A stretch of DNA of 64,000 nt from Pseudomonas coleopterorum (GCF_900105555.1 NZ_FNTZ01000001.1:3413501-3477500), one strand, 5' to 3'. Positions 27,493 through 37,949 are shown, counted from the first letter of the stretch. Program-made: numbers and translations. The notes: generated by a model not told the origin, from the letters alone.

Positions 27493-29391
27493 CTACATCT
27501 CCACCTGCGTACCCAGCTCGATCACCCGATTCACTGGCAGCTTGAAGAAGCGCAGGTTGCCGTTGGCGTTCTTCAACATGAAGGCGAACAACTGCTCGCG
27601 CCAACGCGCCATGCCGGCCAGCTTGGAGGGGATCACTGTTTCGCGACTGAGGAAATAGGTGGTACGCATCGGGCTGAAGTCCAGGTCCGGCAGATCACAC
27701 AGGGCCAGGGCGCCCGGTACGTCCGGTTCATCCATGAAGCCGTAGTGCAGAATCACCCTGAAGAACCCCTCACCATAGCTTTGCACTTCGAATCGACGGC
27801 CCACTGGCACCCGCGGCGTGTCCTCGTTGACTACCGTCAACAGCACCACTTGTTCATGCAGCACCTGGTTGTGCAGCAGGTTATGCAACAGCGCATGGGG
27901 TACGGCATCGGAGCGCGCGGTCAGGAACACCGCCGTGCCCTGGACGCGATGCGGTGGCTGCACGCTGATGCTGCCGATGAAGATAGGCAGCGGCAGTCCG
28001 CCCTCGTCGATCCGCTCGACCAGCAGTTGCTTGCCGCGCTTCCAGGTGGTCATGAGGATGAACAGCACGGTCCCCGCCAGCACCGGAAAGGCACCGCCCT
28101 GGATGATCTTCGGCACGTTGGCGGCGAAGAACAGGCCATCCACCAGCAGGCAGCCGATCAACACTGGCACGGCCAGCACTGGCGGCCATTTCCACAGCAG
28201 CAGCATCACCGCCGAGACCAGAATGGTCGTCATCAGCATGGTGCCCGTGACCGCCACACCGTAGGCCGAAGCCAGGGCGCCGGAGGATTCGAAGCCGATC
28301 ACCAACAGCACCACGCCGACCATCAACGCCCAGTTCACGGCGCCGATGTAGATCTGCCCCTGCTCGCTGCTCGACGTGTGCTGAATGTGCATGCGCGGAA
28401 TATAGCCCAGCTGAATGGCCTGCTGGGTCAGGGAAAAGGCGCCGGAAATCACTGCCTGCGAAGCGATCACGGTGGCCAGGGTGGACAATGCCACCAAGGG
28501 CACCAGGGCCCAGCCCGGCGCCAGCAGGAAGAACGGGTTGCGCGCCGCTTCGGGATTCTCCAGTAGCAGGCCACCCTGACCGAAGTAGTTCAGCACCAGA
28601 GCGGGCAATACCAGGATGAACCAGGCGCGAGCGATCGGCTTGCGGCCGAAATGGCCCATGTCGGCGTACAGCGCTTCGGCACCGGTCAATGCCAGCACCA
28701 CGGCGCCCAAAATCGCCACGCCCATGCCGGGATGAACGATGAAGAAGCGCACTGCCCACACCGGATTCAACGCCTTGAGCACCTCGGGGTGCTGGTACAC
28801 GCCGTAGGCGCCGAGCAGCCCCAGCACCAGAAACCACATCACCATCACCGGACCGAACAGCTTGCCGATGCGCTGGGTGCCGTGTTTCTGGATCAGGAAC
28901 AAGGCCACCAGCACCACCAGCGCCATGGGCACAACCCAGCGCTCCAGGCCATCGAAGGCCAACTCCATGCCCTCGATCGCCGAAAGCACCGAGACGGCCG
29001 GAGTGATCATGCTGTCGCCGTAGAACAGCGCCGCACCGGCCAATCCGCACACCACCATCAACGCGCGCAGCCTGGGCAGTGCTGAAGTGGCACGGGTCGC
29101 CAGTGCTGTCAGGGCCATGATGCCGCCCTCGCCCTGGTTGTCGGCGCGCAGCACGAACAGCATGTATTTGATCGAGACCACCCAGATCAGCGACCAGAAG
29201 ATCAACGAGAGGATGCCCAGCACGCCATCGTGGGAAATGGGTACGCCGTAGCCCCCGGAAAAGACCTCCTTGAGGGTGTACAGCGGACTGGTGCCGATGT
29301 CGCCATATACGACGCCGACCGCTGCCACCAGCATGCCGATCGGGCGGGCTGTCGAATGCCCACCATTGCCGTCACTACTTGCCTGAACCAT
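27493..29391 (-). CDS. kup: Kup-type potassium uptake protein
   Basis: Low-affinity, proton-coupled K+ importer of the KUP/HAK/KT family in the inner membrane. The 632-residue protein has the invariant opening [19 protein letters not shown] (about residues 28-46), some 12 membrane segments to about residue 440, and a soluble C-terminal domain. It is monocistronic, convergent with the mprF operon and divergent from rimO. Confidence 0.95.
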   Translation of the reverse strand: MVQASSDGNGGHSTARPIGMLVAAVGVVYGDIGTSPLYTLKEVFSGGYGVPISHDGVLGILSLIFWSLIWVVSIKYMLFVLRADNQGEGGIMALTALATRATSALPRLRALMVVCGLAGAALFYGDSMITPAVSVLSAIEGMELAFDGLERWVVPMALVVLVALFLIQKHGTQRIGKLFGPVMVMWFLVLGLLGAYGVYQHPEVLKALNPVWAVRFFIVHPGMGVAILGAVVLALTGAEALYADMGHFGRKPIARAWFILVLPALVLNYFGQGGLLLENPEAARNPFFLLAPGWALVPLVALSTLATVIASQAVISGAFSLTQQAIQLGYIPRMHIQHTSSSEQGQIYIGAVNWALMVGVVLLVIGFESSGALASAYGVAVTGTMLMTTILVSAVMLLLWKWPPVLAVPVLIGCLLVDGLFFAANVPKIIQGGAFPVLAGTVLFILMTTWKRGKQLLVERIDEGGLPLPIFIGSISVQPPHRVQGTAVFLTARSDAVPHALLHNLLHNQVLHEQVVLLTVVNEDTPRVPVGRRFEVQSYGEGFFRVILHYGFMDEPDVPGALALCDLPDLDFSPMRTTYFLSRETVIPSKLAGMARWREQLFAFMLKNANGNLRFFKLPVNRVIELGTQVEM

Positions 29392-29587
29392 CGACTACTC
29401 CTGCGACCTTGATTTGTAACGCCATGTGGCGCGACGCGGCGAAGCATAGCGCAGCACTCGTCGTAATTCCTCGCATAATGCTGGTCAAGAGACCTCGCCA
29501 TCGCTAGAATTGCGCACTTTTTGATCAGAGGCGTACCCAGCGCCCGCCTGTGCGGCCCACGAGGCCCTATCGATACCGAGGTTAGCC

Positions 29588-30925
29588 ATGTCCACCACTC
29601 CTTCGTCGGCCGCTCCAAAGGTCGGCTTCGTCTCGCTGGGTTGCCCCAAGGCCCTGGTCGACTCCGAGCGCATCCTGACTCAGTTGCGCATGGAAGGTTA
29701 CCAAGTGGTACCGACCTATGAAGACGCCGACGTCGTGGTGGTCAACACCTGTGGCTTCATCGACACCGCCAAGGCCGAGTCGCTGGAAGTGATCGGCGAG
29801 GCGCTCAAGGAAAACGGCAAGGTCATCGTCACCGGCTGCATGGGCGTCGAAGAGAATGCCATTCGCAAGGTGCATCCCAGCGTGCTATCGGTCACCGGCC
29901 CTCAGCAATACGAGCAGGTGGTCAACGCCGTGCACGAAGTGGTGCCACCGCGTCAGGACCACAACCCGCTGATCGACCTGGTACCCCCGCAGGGCATCAA
30001 GCTCACGCCGCGTCACTATGCCTACCTGAAGATTTCCGAAGGCTGCAACCACAGCTGCAGCTTCTGCATCATTCCCTCGATGCGCGGCAAGCTGGTCAGC
30101 CGCCCGGTGGGCGATGTCCTGAGCGAGGCCGAGCGCCTGGTCAAGGCCGGGGTCAAGGAAGTGCTGGTCATCTCCCAAGACACCAGCGCCTACGGCGTGG
30201 ACGTCAAGTACAAGACCGATTTCTGGAACGGTCGCCCGGTCAAGACGCGCATGCTCGAACTGTGCGAAGCCCTGAGCAGCCTGGGCGTCTGGGTCCGCCT
30301 GCATTACGTGTACCCCTACCCCAACGTCGACGACATCATTCCGCTGATGGCCGCCGGCAAGATCCTGCCGTACCTGGACATCCCGTTCCAGCACGCCAGC
30401 CCGAAAGTGCTCAAGGCGATGAAGCGCCCGGCCTTCGAAGACAAGACCCTGGCGCGCATCAAGAAGTGGCGCGAGCAGTGCCCGGATCTGATCATCCGTT
30501 CGACCTTCATCGTCGGCTTCCCCGGCGAAACCGAAGAGGATTTCCAGTACCTGCTGGACTGGCTGAGCGAGGCCCAGCTGGACCGCGTCGGCTGCTTCCA
30601 GTACTCGCCGGTCGAAGGCGCGCCGGCCAACCTGCTGGACGCCGACATCGTTGCGGACGACGTGAAGCAGGACCGCTGGGATCGTTTCATGGCGCACCAG
30701 CAGGCGATCAGTGCGGCACGCCTGCAGATGCGCATCGGCAAGCGCGTGGAAGTGCTGATCGATGAGGTCGAGGAACAGGGCGCCGTGGGTCGCTGCTTCT
30801 TCGATGCGCCGGAAATCGACGGTAACGTGTTCATCGACGATGCCACTCACCTCAAGCCGGGCGACAAGGTCTGGTGCACCATCGTCGACGCCGACGAATA
30901 CGATTTGTGGGCCGAACTGGCCTGA
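29588..30925 (+). CDS. rimO: Ribosomal protein S12 methylthiotransferase
   Basis: Radical-SAM enzyme that adds a methylthio group to Asp88 of ribosomal protein S12. The 445-residue protein starts with an MTTase domain ([18 protein letters not shown], Cys cluster with NTCGF and TGCMG). The radical-SAM motif CNHSCSFC (about residues 153-160) follows, and a TRAM domain closes the C-terminus. The two [4Fe-4S] clusters account for the six conserved cysteines. Start ATG follows GAGGTT at good spacing. Confidence 0.95.
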   Translation: MSTTPSSAAPKVGFVSLGCPKALVDSERILTQLRMEGYQVVPTYEDADVVVVNTCGFIDTAKAESLEVIGEALKENGKVIVTGCMGVEENAIRKVHPSVLSVTGPQQYEQVVNAVHEVVPPRQDHNPLIDLVPPQGIKLTPRHYAYLKISEGCNHSCSFCIIPSMRGKLVSRPVGDVLSEAERLVKAGVKEVLVISQDTSAYGVDVKYKTDFWNGRPVKTRMLELCEALSSLGVWVRLHYVYPYPNVDDIIPLMAAGKILPYLDIPFQHASPKVLKAMKRPAFEDKTLARIKKWREQCPDLIIRSTFIVGFPGETEEDFQYLLDWLSEAQLDRVGCFQYSPVEGAPANLLDADIVADDVKQDRWDRFMAHQQAISAARLQMRIGKRVEVLIDEVEEQGAVGRCFFDAPEIDGNVFIDDATHLKPGDKVWCTIVDADEYDLWAELA

Positions 30926-31077
30926 TTCGCGTCCCCGTAAAGCAGCAGACGAGGCAGCGGCGAACCACCCGGTTCGCCATCGCGCCCACTCCCGTTGCCG
31001 GTCGCTGGGTAATCTGCGCGGGCTTAACCGCCGCCAGACAGTTACACTAGCGCCCTTTCCCAGCTACGGCCGCAGTC

Positions 31078-31788
31078 ATGTCTGAACCCATTCGTCTCTC
31101 CAAACGCCTCATCGAACTGGTCGGGTGTTCCCGCCGCGAGGCTGAACTCTTCATCGAAGGCGGCTGGGTGTCCGTTGACGGCGTGGTGGTCGACGAACCG
31201 CAGTTCAAGGTGGACGCGCAGAAGGTCGAGCTCGACCCGCAGGCCAAGGCCGAAGCGCCGGAACCGGTCACCCTGTTGCTGCACCAGGCGCCGGGACAGA
31301 GCGCCGAAGAGGCGCTGGCCACCCTTGACGCCCAGACCTTGTCCAGCGAGCACGCCTTCGGCAAACGCCCGCTCAAGGGCCACTTCCTGCGCCTGAGCTG
31401 CGCGGCCGAGTTGCCGGCCAACGCCAGTGGCCTGCAGATTTTCACCCAGGACTGGAAGACCCTGCGCAAGCTGACCGCCGACGCGGCCAAGATCGAACAG
31501 GAATACGTCGTGGAAGTGACGGGCGAAATGAGCCCCCACGGCCTCAATCGCCTCAACCACGGCGCACTGTACAAAGGCAAGGCACTGCCGGCGGTCAAGG
31601 CCAGCTGGCAGAACGAGACACGCCTGCGCTTCGCCCTGAAGAACCCTGCACCGGGCGTATTGCAGCAACTGTGCGCCAGTGTCGGCCTGACCATCGTCTC
31701 GATCCGTCGCATCCGTGTCGGTGGGGTGTCGATGGGCAAGCTGCCGCTGGGCCAGTGGCGCTACTTGACGAGCAAGGAAAAGTTCTGA
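31078..31788 (+). CDS. RsuA-type pseudouridine synthase homologue lacking the catalytic Asp
   Basis: A 236-residue protein with an N-terminal S4 RNA-binding domain (LSKRLIELVGCSRREAELFI) and a C-terminal RsuA/RluB-like fold (YVVEVTGEMSPHGL, GLTIVSIRRIRVGGVSMGKL). In active members the core motif is GRLDxxTSGLLLFTND. Here the equivalent stretch reads AAELPANASGLQIFTQD, and the catalytic Asp position appears to be Pro. The fold is clear, but pseudouridylation is doubtful. It may bind rRNA without catalysis. Nearest neighbours (rimO, DUF1456, trmO) are also translation-linked. Confidence 0.8.
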   Translation: MSEPIRLSKRLIELVGCSRREAELFIEGGWVSVDGVVVDEPQFKVDAQKVELDPQAKAEAPEPVTLLLHQAPGQSAEEALATLDAQTLSSEHAFGKRPLKGHFLRLSCAAELPANASGLQIFTQDWKTLRKLTADAAKIEQEYVVEVTGEMSPHGLNRLNHGALYKGKALPAVKASWQNETRLRFALKNPAPGVLQQLCASVGLTIVSIRRIRVGGVSMGKLPLGQWRYLTSKEKF

Positions 31789-31843
31789 ACCCTCTCTTTT
31801 TCCGGCGCTGCCTGGGCAGTGTCGTTCAACCAGGACCTACACC

Positions 31844-32305
31844 ATGATTCACAACGATGTACTGCGCAGCGTGCGCTACATGCTCGACATCAGCGATGGC
31901 AAGGTGGCTGACATCACTGCCCTGGGCGGACTGGAGATCAGCAAGGCCGACGTCATCGCCTACACCAAAAAAGACGAGGAAGAAGGCTTCGTGCATTGCC
32001 CGGACGCGGTCCTGGCGCACTTTCTCGACGGCCTGGTGATCTATCGCCGTGGTCGTGACGAGAGCCGCCCGGCCCAGCCGGTCGAGCTGCCAGTGACCAA
32101 CAACATCGTGTTGAAGAAACTGCGCGTGGCCTTCGAGCTCAAGGAAGACGACATGCACGCCGTGCTCAAGTCGGTGGACTTTCCGGTGTCCAAGCCCGAG
32201 CTGAGCGCCCTGTTTCGCAAGTTCGGCCATAACAACTACCGTCCCTGTGGCGACCAGTTGCTGCGCAACTTCCTCAAGGGCCTGACCCTGCGGGTCCGCG
32301 GTTAA
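31844..32305 (+). CDS. DUF1456 (YehS-like) family protein
   Basis: A 153-residue cytoplasmic protein with two related halves: NDVLRSVRYMLDISDGKVAD near the N-terminus and NNIVLKKLRVAFELKEDDMH in the middle, each followed by a short charged segment. This internal duplication is typical of DUF1456/YehS. No catalytic motif is visible and the function is unknown. It lies 5 bp ahead of trmO. Confidence 0.88.
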   Translation: MIHNDVLRSVRYMLDISDGKVADITALGGLEISKADVIAYTKKDEEEGFVHCPDAVLAHFLDGLVIYRRGRDESRPAQPVELPVTNNIVLKKLRVAFELKEDDMHAVLKSVDFPVSKPELSALFRKFGHNNYRPCGDQLLRNFLKGLTLRVRG

Positions 32306-32310
32306 GCCCT

Positions 32311-33003
32311 ATGGCCTATAGCGTCGAACCCATCGGTTTTGTCCGCTCCTGTTTCAAGGAAAAATTCGCCATCCCGCGCCAGCCCCAACTGGCGCCGGCC
32401 GCGCGCGGCGTGCTTGAGCTATTGCCACCGTTCGATCAGGGCGAGGCTGTGCAGGGTCTGGAACAGGTCAGCCATGTGTGGCTGCTGTTCATGTTCCATG
32501 AGGCCTTGGAAGACAAGCCGCGCTTGAAGGTTCGTCCACCACGGCTGGGGGGCAACCAGTCGATCGGCGTCTTCGCCACCCGCGCTACCCATCGACCCAA
32601 CGGCATTGGCCAGTCAGTGGTGCGCTTGGACAAGATCGAAGGCTCGCGCTTGCACCTGTCCGGTATCGATTTGCTGGACGGCACGCCCGTGCTGGACGTC
32701 AAACCCTACGTGCCTTATGCGGACAACGTGCCTGGCGCCGTCAACGCGATTGCCAGCGCCGCGCCCGAGCCTATTGCCGTGCAGTGGCAGGAGGCCGGTC
32801 TGGTGCAAGCCCGAACGCACGGCGCTCGCTTGCAGCAGCCCTTGGTCGAACTGATCGAGCAGTGCCTGGCCCAGGACCCGCGTCCGGCCTACCAGAAACC
32901 CGCGCCGGAGCGCGAATACGGTGCGCGATTCTGGGATGTGGACGTGCGCTGGCACTACCCGCAACCCGACCTGATTCGCGTGCTGGAAGTGGTGTTGCCC
33001 TAG
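32311..33003 (+). CDS. trmO: tRNA (t6A37) N6-methyltransferase TrmO
   Basis: SAM-dependent beta-barrel methyltransferase that converts t6A37 to m6t6A37 in tRNA-Thr. The 230-residue protein has the TsaA/YaeB signatures: PIGFVRSCFKEKFAIPRQP at the start, FATRATHRPNGIGQSVVRL (about residues 88-106) and the later LDGTPVLDVKPYVPYAD. It follows the DUF1456 gene by 5 bp and ends before a strong bidirectional terminator. Confidence 0.93.
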   Translation: MAYSVEPIGFVRSCFKEKFAIPRQPQLAPAARGVLELLPPFDQGEAVQGLEQVSHVWLLFMFHEALEDKPRLKVRPPRLGGNQSIGVFATRATHRPNGIGQSVVRLDKIEGSRLHLSGIDLLDGTPVLDVKPYVPYADNVPGAVNAIASAAPEPIAVQWQEAGLVQARTHGARLQQPLVELIEQCLAQDPRPAYQKPAPEREYGARFWDVDVRWHYPQPDLIRVLEVVLP

Positions 33004-33020
33004 ACCTTTTCACAGGCCAC

Positions 33021-33048
33021 AAAAAAACCGCCCGAGGGCGGTTTTTTT
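33021..33048. terminator. Bidirectional terminator between trmO and fpr
   Basis: A perfect 13-bp inverted repeat with a 2-nt GA loop: an A-run with ACCGCCC, then GGGCGGT with a T-run. It serves both convergent genes. Confidence 0.92.
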
Positions 33049-33067
33049 CAGGATGCTGCTCAGCCGC

Positions 33068-33847
33068 TTACTTCTCGACGAAGGCGCGCTCGATCAGGTA
33101 GTCACCCGGCTCACGCATGCGTGGCGAAACGGTCAGGCCGAAGCTGTTGAGCACTTCGCTGGTCTCGTCGAGCATGCTCGGGCTGCCGCACAGCATGGCA
33201 CGGTCGTCCTGCGGGTTGATCGGCGGCAGGCCGATGTCACTGAACAGCTTGCCGCTGCGCATCAGGTCGGTCAGGCGGCCTTCGTTCTCGAACGGCTCAC
33301 GCGTCACGGTGGGGTAGTAAATCAGCTTGTCGCGCAGGGCTTCACCGAAGAACTCGTTCTGCGGCAGGTGCTCGGTGATGAACTCGCGGTAGGCGACCTC
33401 GTTCACGTAACGCACGCCGTGGCAGAGAATGACCTTCTCGAAGCGCTCGTAGGTTTCCGGGTCCTGGATGACGCTCATGAATGGCGCCAGGCCAGTGCCC
33501 GTGCTCAGCAGATAGAGGTGCTTGCCTGGCTTCAGGTCGTCGAGGACCAGCGTGCCGGTGGGCTTCTTGCTGATGATGATCTCGTCGCCTTCCTTGAGGT
33601 GCTGCAGCTGCGAGGTCAGCGGGCCGTCAGGCACCTTGATGCTGAAGAACTCCAGATGCTCTTCCCAGTTCGGGCTGGCGATCGAGTAGGCGCGCATAAG
33701 CGGGCGGCCGTTGGGCTGCTGCAGGCCGATCATCACGAACTGCCCGTTCTCGAAGCGCAGGCCCGGATCGCGGGTGCACTTGAAGCTAAACAGGGTGTCA
33801 TTCCAGTGATGAACACTGAGTACACGTTCGTGGTTCATGTTGCTCAT
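33068..33847 (-). CDS. fpr: Ferredoxin-NADP+ reductase
   Basis: FAD enzyme exchanging electrons between NADPH and ferredoxin or flavodoxin; part of the oxidative stress response. The 259-residue protein has the FAD motif RAYSIASPN (about residues 51-59), NAD(P) motif LLSTGTGLAPFMSVI (about residues 110-124) and ends VEK, as in Pseudomonas Fpr. It is divergent from finR with a 118-bp shared promoter region, the arrangement known in P. putida where FinR activates fpr. Confidence 0.95.
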   Translation of the reverse strand: MSNMNHERVLSVHHWNDTLFSFKCTRDPGLRFENGQFVMIGLQQPNGRPLMRAYSIASPNWEEHLEFFSIKVPDGPLTSQLQHLKEGDEIIISKKPTGTLVLDDLKPGKHLYLLSTGTGLAPFMSVIQDPETYERFEKVILCHGVRYVNEVAYREFITEHLPQNEFFGEALRDKLIYYPTVTREPFENEGRLTDLMRSGKLFSDIGLPPINPQDDRAMLCGSPSMLDETSEVLNSFGLTVSPRMREPGDYLIERAFVEK

Positions 33848-33965
33848 GTACGGGGCTCCTAGAAAAAGCGTACGCCTGACAGGGGCGCGAGTGCGCAGTA
33901 GTTTACGGGGATCAACAATATCTGTTAAATGGATTATTGAGATATGGGTAATCGGTTATATAGAT

Positions 33966-34892
33966 ATGCGATTCACACTCCGCCAGTTGCAAGTCTTCGT
34001 CACCGTGGCCCAGCAAGAAAGCGTGTCGCGCGCTGCCAACCTGCTGTCGCTGTCGCAGTCGGCGACCAGCACCTCCATCACCGAGCTTGAGCGGCAATCG
34101 AGCTGTCAGCTGTTCGACCGCGCCGGCAAGCGCCTGAGTCTCAACGCCCTGGGCCATCAATTGCTGCCCCAGGCCGTGGCCCTGCTCGACCAGGCCAAGG
34201 AAATCGAAGACCTGCTCAACGGCAAGTCCGGATTCGGCTCGCTGGCGGTGGGCGCGACCTTGACCATCGGCAACTACCTGGCCACTTTGCTGATCGGCCG
34301 CTTCATGCAGGTGCACCCGGAAAGCCAGGTCAAGCTGCACGTACAGAACACCGCCAACATCGTCCAGCAGGTCGCCCATTACGAAATCGACCTGGGCTTG
34401 ATCGAAGGCGACTGCAGTCATCCCGACATCGAGGTGCAGCCGTGGGTCGAAGACGAGCTGGTGGTGTTCTGCGCACCGCGTCACCCATTGGCTCGCGTAT
34501 CCAGCGCCAGCCTGGCGCTGCTGACCCAGGAGGCGTGGATTCTGCGCGAACAAGGCTCGGGCACGCGCCTGACCTTTGACCAAGCCATGCGCCACCATCG
34601 CCTGGCACTCAACATCCGCCTCGAACTGGAACACACCGAAGCGATCAAGCGTGCCGTGGAGTCCGGGCTGGGCATCGGCTGCATCTCGCGACTGGCCTTG
34701 CGCGACGCCTTTCGGCGCGGCAGCCTGGTGCCGGTGCACACGCCCGAACTGGATCTGGCGCGACAGTTCTACTTCATCTGGCACAAACGCAAATACCAGA
34801 CGTCGGCGATGCGCGAGTTTCTCGAACTGTGCCGCGCCTTCACCGCCGGCGCCCAGCGCAGCGACGAAATCGTGCTGCCCGACATCGCCTGA
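33966..34892 (+). CDS. finR: LysR-type regulator FinR
   Basis: Activator of fpr and of sulfite/cysteine-related genes in pseudomonads. The 308-residue protein has the LysR winged helix at residues 1-60 (MRFTLRQLQVFVTVAQQESV, AANLLSLSQSATSTSITELE) and a periplasmic-binding-protein-like effector domain. The ATG at 33966 was chosen because the family starts at the helix-turn-helix; the longer frame has no support. It overlooks the divergent fpr promoter. Confidence 0.9.
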   Translation: MRFTLRQLQVFVTVAQQESVSRAANLLSLSQSATSTSITELERQSSCQLFDRAGKRLSLNALGHQLLPQAVALLDQAKEIEDLLNGKSGFGSLAVGATLTIGNYLATLLIGRFMQVHPESQVKLHVQNTANIVQQVAHYEIDLGLIEGDCSHPDIEVQPWVEDELVVFCAPRHPLARVSSASLALLTQEAWILREQGSGTRLTFDQAMRHHRLALNIRLELEHTEAIKRAVESGLGIGCISRLALRDAFRRGSLVPVHTPELDLARQFYFIWHKRKYQTSAMREFLELCRAFTAGAQRSDEIVLPDIA

Positions 34893-34905
34893 CCTCAGGC
34901 GCCGG

Positions 34906-35268
34906 TCACAGCAGAATCACTGCCCACACCAGCACGATCATGGTCAGCGCGACGAACTGGGCGGCGCTACCCATGTCCTTGGCATTCTTCGACAACGGAT
35001 GACGCTCCAGCGAGATGCGGTCGATGGCCGCCTCGATCGCCGAATTGAGCAGCTCCACGATCAACGCCAGCAAGCACACGGCAATGAGCACCGCCCGCTC
35101 CACACGGCTGACCTGCAGCAAAAAGCTTACCGGCACCAGCACGACGTTGAGCAGCACCAGTTGGCGGAACGCGGCTTCGCCGGTGAAGGCGGCGCGCAGG
35201 CCGTCAAAGGAGTAGCCGGTGGCGTTGAGAATACGTTTGAGGCCGGTCTGGCCCTTGAAAGGTGACAT
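34906..35268 (-). CDS. dgkA: Diacylglycerol kinase
   Basis: Small inner-membrane kinase that recycles diacylglycerol to phosphatidate. The 120-residue protein has an N-terminal amphipathic region (FKGQTGLKRILNATGYSFDG), three membrane segments and the active-site motif EAAFRQ plus VELLNSAIEAAIDR (about residues 68-81). It converges on finR and lies downstream of erdR. Confidence 0.95.
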   Translation of the reverse strand: MSPFKGQTGLKRILNATGYSFDGLRAAFTGEAAFRQLVLLNVVLVPVSFLLQVSRVERAVLIAVCLLALIVELLNSAIEAAIDRISLERHPLSKNAKDMGSAAQFVALTMIVLVWAVILL

Positions 35269-35338
35269 GCGCGACGATCCGGAAAGGGAAAACGGCCGAC
35301 ACTGAAACGTTCGGCATTGAAAGAGGTGACGGTACAGC

Positions 35339-35989
35339 TCAGTTCGCGGAGGTGGACTCCAGTTGTTGCAACAGCAAGGCGGCCTGGGTGCGAGTCCGCA
35401 CGCCCAGCTTGCGGAAGATCGCCGTCACATGGGCCTTGATCGTGGCTTCCGACACGCCCAGCTCGTAGGCGATCTGCTTGTTCAGCAACCCTTCGCAGAC
35501 CATGGTGAGCACCCGGAACTGTTGCGGCGTCAAGCTGGCCAGTCCTTCGCTGGCAGCCTTGGCTTCAGCCGAGACGCTGACCGCCTCGAACGCCTGCGGC
35601 GGCCACCACACCTCCCCATCCAGCACATCACGCACGGCGGTCTGGATGGTTTCCAGCGGACTCGACTTGGGGATGAAGCCACTGGCACCAAATTCACGCG
35701 AGCGCACCATGACCCAGGCATCTTCCTGGGCCGAGACCATCACCACCGGGATCTGCGGGTATTGGCCACGCAGCAAGACCAGTCCCGAGAAGCCATAGGC
35801 ACCTGGCATGTTGAGATCCAACAGCACCAGGTCCCAGTCGGCCTTTTCATCGAGACGCCCCTCGAGCTCGGCAATGCTCGCCACCTCGACCAGACGCACG
35901 TCCGCGCCCAGTCCCATGGTCAAGGCCTGGTGCAGCGCACTGCGGAACAGAGGATGGTCGTCGGCGATCAGGATTTCGTAAGTGGCCAT
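35339..35989 (-). CDS. erdR: NarL/LuxR-family response regulator ErdR
   Basis: A 216-residue two-component regulator. The receiver domain (1-125) has the acidic pair IADDHPLF and phosphoacceptor Asp in LVLLDLNMPG (about residue 57). The C-terminal LuxR helix-turn-helix is LTPQQFRVLTMVCEGLLNKQ onward. In P. aeruginosa and P. putida the dgkA-linked regulator ErdR controls ethanol oxidation and acetate activation. No histidine kinase is adjacent. Name assigned from synteny and family resemblance. Confidence 0.85.
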   Translation of the reverse strand: MATYEILIADDHPLFRSALHQALTMGLGADVRLVEVASIAELEGRLDEKADWDLVLLDLNMPGAYGFSGLVLLRGQYPQIPVVMVSAQEDAWVMVRSREFGASGFIPKSSPLETIQTAVRDVLDGEVWWPPQAFEAVSVSAEAKAASEGLASLTPQQFRVLTMVCEGLLNKQIAYELGVSEATIKAHVTAIFRKLGVRTRTQAALLLQQLESTSAN

Positions 35990-36123
35990 TGATCACAGGA
36001 TTCCAGGAAATGAAGCCGCTCGGACAGTACCGCCCGATTCGGCGCCAAGAATGCCGACCCCGCTCATGGTGGTCAAGCGACTCCACGGCCAGAGTCGACT
36101 CGGATTCGACACAGTGTCCGGAA

Positions 36124-36834
36124 TTATAGGTAGTCGGCCAGGAACCGATGCCCCGCATCCGTCTCGTCGACGGGCTCCTGAAATTTCGCCGCCAGGTAGT
36201 GTGCACTGAACACATCCAGATAGGCATCCAGCACTCGCGCTGCCGCCTCGTCCCCGGCCAGCTCCAGACACAGCGCGGCCACCTCGGCCGTGCAGAAGTG
36301 ATCATCACGCTTGGAACGGCGCAAGGTGTAGCGCGACAGTTGCTCAGGCGCCAGACTCAGCACTGGCAGCGAGGCCAGATAGGGGCTCTTGCGGAACATC
36401 TTTCGCGCTTCGGTCCAGGTGGCGTCCAGCAGGATGAACAGCGGACGCCGGCCGGGCTGGGGAGTCACGCTGTTCGTCACCCGCTGCGGCTCAACGAATT
36501 CTCCGGGAAAGACCAGGTAGGGTTGCCACTGTGGATCGGCCAGCAGCGCCAGCAACTGTGGGTCGACACCCACCCGTGACCACATGAAGGCATGGGTGTC
36601 GGCGATCACGTCCGCGATCAGCCAACCGGTATTGCTGGGTTTCATGGGTTCGACGTCATGCATCAGCAGACACATGGCCGACTGCGCAGCGACGCCGGGG
36701 CGCCAGGCGCACAGACAGTACTGGGGAATGACCCGGCAACGCGGGCAGCGTGGCGCACGCGAACCCCTTGCGGTAAATGGCTGGGTACTGCGCGCCAGAC
36801 GCTCGCTGCGCAGACGGAAAACGGCATGGCTCAT
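36124..36834 (-). CDS. DTW-domain tRNA-uridine aminocarboxypropyltransferase
   Basis: A 236-residue DTW protein of the TapT/TuaA class, which uses SAM to place an aminocarboxypropyl group on tRNA uridine (acp3U). It has a zinc-type Cys cluster near the N-terminus (CPRCRVIPQYCLC, about residues 30-42) and the eponymous DxTW motif in ILLDATWTEARKM (about residues 133-145). It precedes erdR. Target uridine (47 or 20) cannot be assigned. Confidence 0.88.
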   Translation of the reverse strand: MSHAVFRLRSERLARSTQPFTARGSRAPRCPRCRVIPQYCLCAWRPGVAAQSAMCLLMHDVEPMKPSNTGWLIADVIADTHAFMWSRVGVDPQLLALLADPQWQPYLVFPGEFVEPQRVTNSVTPQPGRRPLFILLDATWTEARKMFRKSPYLASLPVLSLAPEQLSRYTLRRSKRDDHFCTAEVAALCLELAGDEAAARVLDAYLDVFSAHYLAAKFQEPVDETDAGHRFLADYL

Positions 36835-37016
36835 TGCAGATCACGCTGGGAACTGGGGCGCGGATTCTAGCAGAGCTGACCCTGGCAGCGATGCCGATGG
36901 TGAGCAGACGTGTCGCACCGTATAATCCGCCTACCCTCAGAGGTGGGTGAACGCCTGTACCATCGACAGGTCTTACGCCCACTTGTCTTGCCCGGCTTTT
37001 TGCCCAGGAGTGTTTC

Positions 37017-37421
37017 ATGCTGCGCTTTATCGCCCCATCCTTCGCCTTGCTGCTTGCCCTGCCGCTGGCCGCCCACGCTGCCTCGTTGAAGGAGATGGAG
37101 CTGTCGAAAAACCTGCAGAAAGTCGCTCAGCAAAGCAGTGTGGGTACGCCGCGCGCAATCAACGAGGACATCCTCGATCAAGGTTTCACCGTCGAAGGCA
37201 ACCAGTTGATCAACCATCTGAGCGTTCGCGAAAGCCAGGCCGAAGAGATGCGCCGCGATCCCAAAACCGTGTACCTGCAGCTGGGTGCCAGCGTGTGTCG
37301 CAACAAGGGATTCCGCAACCTGATGGCACAGGGCGCCGTTATGCGCTACGACTTCACCGAATACAAGACCAATCGCACCATCGGCACTCAGTCCTACACC
37401 GCCAAGGATTGCGGCAAGTAA
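37017..37421 (+). CDS. Small exported protein, PA3611-like (putative quorum-sensing-regulated factor family)
   Basis: A 134-residue secreted or periplasmic protein. Residues 1-21 are a clear signal peptide (MLRFIAPSFALLLALPLAAH, cleavage after AHA). Two cysteines in the mature chain (SVCRNKG and KDCGK) could form a disulfide. Length, motif layout and position near recX resemble P. aeruginosa PA3611 as I recall it. That family is named for quorum-sensing regulation, but its function is unknown, and no quorum-sensing box was identified here. Confidence 0.7.
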   Translation: MLRFIAPSFALLLALPLAAHAASLKEMELSKNLQKVAQQSSVGTPRAINEDILDQGFTVEGNQLINHLSVRESQAEEMRRDPKTVYLQLGASVCRNKGFRNLMAQGAVMRYDFTEYKTNRTIGTQSYTAKDCGK

Positions 37422-37481
37422 TAGTCTGAGAAAAATGACTGTGCTCCTCGACGAGCACCGCTGACTCAACGGCGAAATGGA

Positions 37482-37949
37482 TCAGTCCAGATCCTTGCCG
37501 TTGAGTAGACGGGAAATCAGCTCCATCGGGTAGCCCCGATATGCCAGAAAGCGTGTCTGCTGGGCCCGCTCCTTGGCTTCAATGGGAAGCCTTGCGGCGA
37601 ACTTGCGCTCCCAGACATCACGCAGCTGTACCCCCCAATCGAATCCGCTTTGACGAAGTGCCTGTTCGACATCAGCCCGCTGCAGACCGCGCTGGGTCAG
37701 GTCTTCGCGTATCCGCGCAGGCCCGTAGCCCGAGTTGGCTCGGTAGCGAATGAAGCTTTCCAGATAACGCGCTTCGGACAACAAGCCTTCGTCAGTGAGA
37801 CGATCAAGCTCGGTGTCGATCATTTCGGGGGAGGCGCCGCGCTGACGCAATTTGCGCGTCAGCTCGACTCGACCGTGCTCGCGACGTGCGAGCAGGTCCA
37901 TGGCAGACCGTCGCACGGCGACGGGTGTATCCAGTACGACAGGTGGCAT
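37482..37949 (-). CDS. recX: Regulatory protein RecX
   Basis: Binds RecA filaments and inhibits recombinase and coprotease activity. The 155-residue helical protein has the tandem three-helix RecX repeats: [20 protein letters not shown] near residue 17 and [17 protein letters not shown] in the middle. It lies 7 bp after recA, so it is expressed by read-through from the SOS-regulated recA promoter. Confidence 0.93.
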   Translation of the reverse strand: MPPVVLDTPVAVRRSAMDLLARREHGRVELTRKLRQRGASPEMIDTELDRLTDEGLLSEARYLESFIRYRANSGYGPARIREDLTQRGLQRADVEQALRQSGFDWGVQLRDVWERKFAARLPIEAKERAQQTRFLAYRGYPMELISRLLNGKDLD

